Assembly (NCBI RefSeq): GCF_002422095.1
Contig: NZ_DITB01000098.1
Location: 1 to 5,999 of the forward strand
DNA: 5,999 nucleotides
Origin: Flavobacterium sp. UBA6195
GTDB lineage: Bacteria; Bacteroidota; Bacteroidia; Flavobacteriales; Flavobacteriaceae
Direction of reading: 5' to 3'
How positions within the stretch are numbered: position 1 is the stretch's first letter; each line of letters starts with the position of its first letter. The notes below the pieces were generated by a model. That model worked only from the letters and a program-made list of their open reading frames with translations, did not search any database and was not told where the DNA came from. Positions 5,025-5,999 of the stretch are shown piece after piece. The position numbers were made by a program, and so were the translations under genes.

Positions 5025-5999
5025 TTATTTGAAATCAGCATCCGTTACACCTTCGTTAATTTTAACTTCAGTAGTAATTAATTCGATTTCGATACCAACA
5101 TTCATGATGGTTTTATACGGAAATTTCAATCCTTTTACGTCTTTGTAATCTTGATAGTAAGTAGTCTGAGTCATTTTTTGACCGCCTTGCTCTAATTCTT
5201 TAGATTCAGCAACTTTAAATCCAGTTTTTACATCATAGTAATAAGTAGATTTTCCGTTTTTGATTGCGTAAGCATCAGTTCCATTAATATTTTCGATACC
5301 AGTTAATATAATGTCTTTATCTGTTAATAAGGATAATTCTTTAAAATTATCCGCCATATCTTGCATGTCTTTCAAATCTTGGTCTTTGAAATCTTTTCTT
5401 TGACCTTGTTGTACCATGTAAGCTTCTTTTTCGTTAACCACTTGTTTCATCATTACCATTCCCATAGCCTTCATTTCAACGCCTAATTTTTTAGGAGCTG
5501 TTTTTACAACTAATTCTAATGGAGTTCCTTGAACTGTACCTGATGACATTACTGCTAGTGTTTTTACGTTTTTAACGGCTTTTTCTCCACCAATAACATT
5601 GATGTAGTTGTTTAATACGGTCTGAGCTGTTACGCCTGCAGGAATAGGTTTTTTAACTTCTGGCTTTTCTGTTGGATTACCATATTTGTCAAAGTAGAAA
5701 ATTGGTAATTTTTCTCTTTTACTCATGGCTTCTAATCCAGGTAAGACATCAGCCGCTTTTCCTACTATAACTACTCTCGTGTAGTCAGATAAGAAATATT
5801 TGTTAGCTGCATTTTTGATATCTTCTGCAGTAACTGCATTGATGTTTTTTATGTAGTTTTCATAGAAATCTTCAGGTAAACCTTGTGTTTCTTTGTTTAA
5901 AGCGTAACCTGCGATAGTTGATGGTTTTTCAATTTGCATTACGAAGTTACCTACATATTTTGCTTTTGCTTTTCTTAAATCTTCTTCAGAAACTAATTC
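5025..5999 (-). CDS. M16 (insulinase-like) peptidase family protein, C-terminal part with extra domain; runs off right edge
   Basis: The minus-strand frame is open from the right edge to the stop at 5025-5027, giving 324 residues without a start; the internal ATG at 5939 lies mid-domain and is not a plausible start. Residues 1 to about 95 match the end of an M16 peptidase C-terminal domain: SEEDLRKAKAKYVGNFV, a helix with LPEDFYENYIKNINAVTAED, then IKNAANKYFLSDYTRVVIVG. A Lys/Pro-rich linker follows (about 108-122). Residues about 123-324 form a second domain starting with TAQTVLNNYINVIGGEKA and containing many beta strands (YYYDVKTGFKVAESKE, QTTYYQDYKDVKGLKFPYKT). This resembles LolA/LppX-like outer-membrane lipoprotein-sorting folds often attached to flavobacterial M16 proteins. 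The HxxEH zinc motif would be in the missing N-terminal half, so whether this is an active protease or an inactive partner cannot be told. A periplasmic location is likely but the signal peptide is out of view. Confidence 0.85.
   Translation of the reverse strand, partial: ELVSEEDLRKAKAKYVGNFVMQIEKPSTIAGYALNKETQGLPEDFYENYIKNINAVTAEDIKNAANKYFLSDYTRVVIVGKAADVLPGLEAMSKREKLPIFYFDKYGNPTEKPEVKKPIPAGVTAQTVLNNYINVIGGEKAVKNVKTLAVMSSGTVQGTPLELVVKTAPKKLGVEMKAMGMVMMKQVVNEKEAYMVQQGQRKDFKDQDLKDMQDMADNFKELSLLTDKDIILTGIENINGTDAYAIKNGKSTYYYDVKTGFKVAESKELEQGGQKMTQTTYYQDYKDVKGLKFPYKTIMNVGIEIELITTEVKINEGVTDADFK

Noticed and set aside
5937..5939. ATG at 5939 as the start of a 304-residue protein
   Set aside because: The frame continues without a stop to the window edge and the upstream residues (SEEDLRKAKAKYVGNFV) fit the M16 fold, so the gene is truncated by the window.

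Overview
The window looks like a chromosomal segment of a Flavobacterium-type member of the Bacteroidota. The DNA is strongly AT-rich. Start codons lack Shine-Dalgarno sequences, and several genes are preceded by the Bacteroidota promoter box TAnnTTTG, in three cases with a TTG element 17-23 bp upstream. The core gene order HU / mutY - ssb - gldE - gldD matches the gliding-motility locus I know from flavobacteria. No mobile element, tRNA, rRNA or CRISPR array is visible.

Layout. At the left edge is the N-terminal end of an HU-like DNA-binding protein gene on the minus strand. It is divergent from a plus-strand run of mutY (A/G-specific adenine glycosylase), ssb (single-stranded DNA-binding protein), gldE (DUF21/CBS/CorC membrane protein) and gldD (gliding lipoprotein). 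ssb has a good promoter of its own inside the 3' end of mutY. gldE follows ssb after 15 nt and gldD follows gldE after 2 nt, so these are probably co-transcribed. The run ends at a strong hairpin terminator, which also serves a convergent minus-strand gene for a small lipoprotein with a heavy-metal-associated (HMA) domain. That gene diverges, across 110 bp, from an EamA/DMT-family ten-helix transporter gene on the plus strand. A second shared hairpin separates the transporter gene from the 3' end of a minus-strand M16 (insulinase-like) peptidase-family gene that runs off the right edge and carries an extra C-terminal domain.

How the genes fit together. mutY and ssb act in DNA repair and replication, and HU in nucleoid structure. 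gldE and gldD belong to the envelope machinery of gliding and type IX secretion. The link appears to be conserved operon position rather than shared biochemistry. The HMA lipoprotein, transporter and M16 protein look like separate transcription units.

I see no clear undescribed system. The points most worth checking are the non-canonical C-terminal tip of SSB, the CxxxC metal site of the HMA lipoprotein, the repeated ATAGTGCTAT motif between the HMA and transporter genes, and the M16 plus C-terminal domain architecture.
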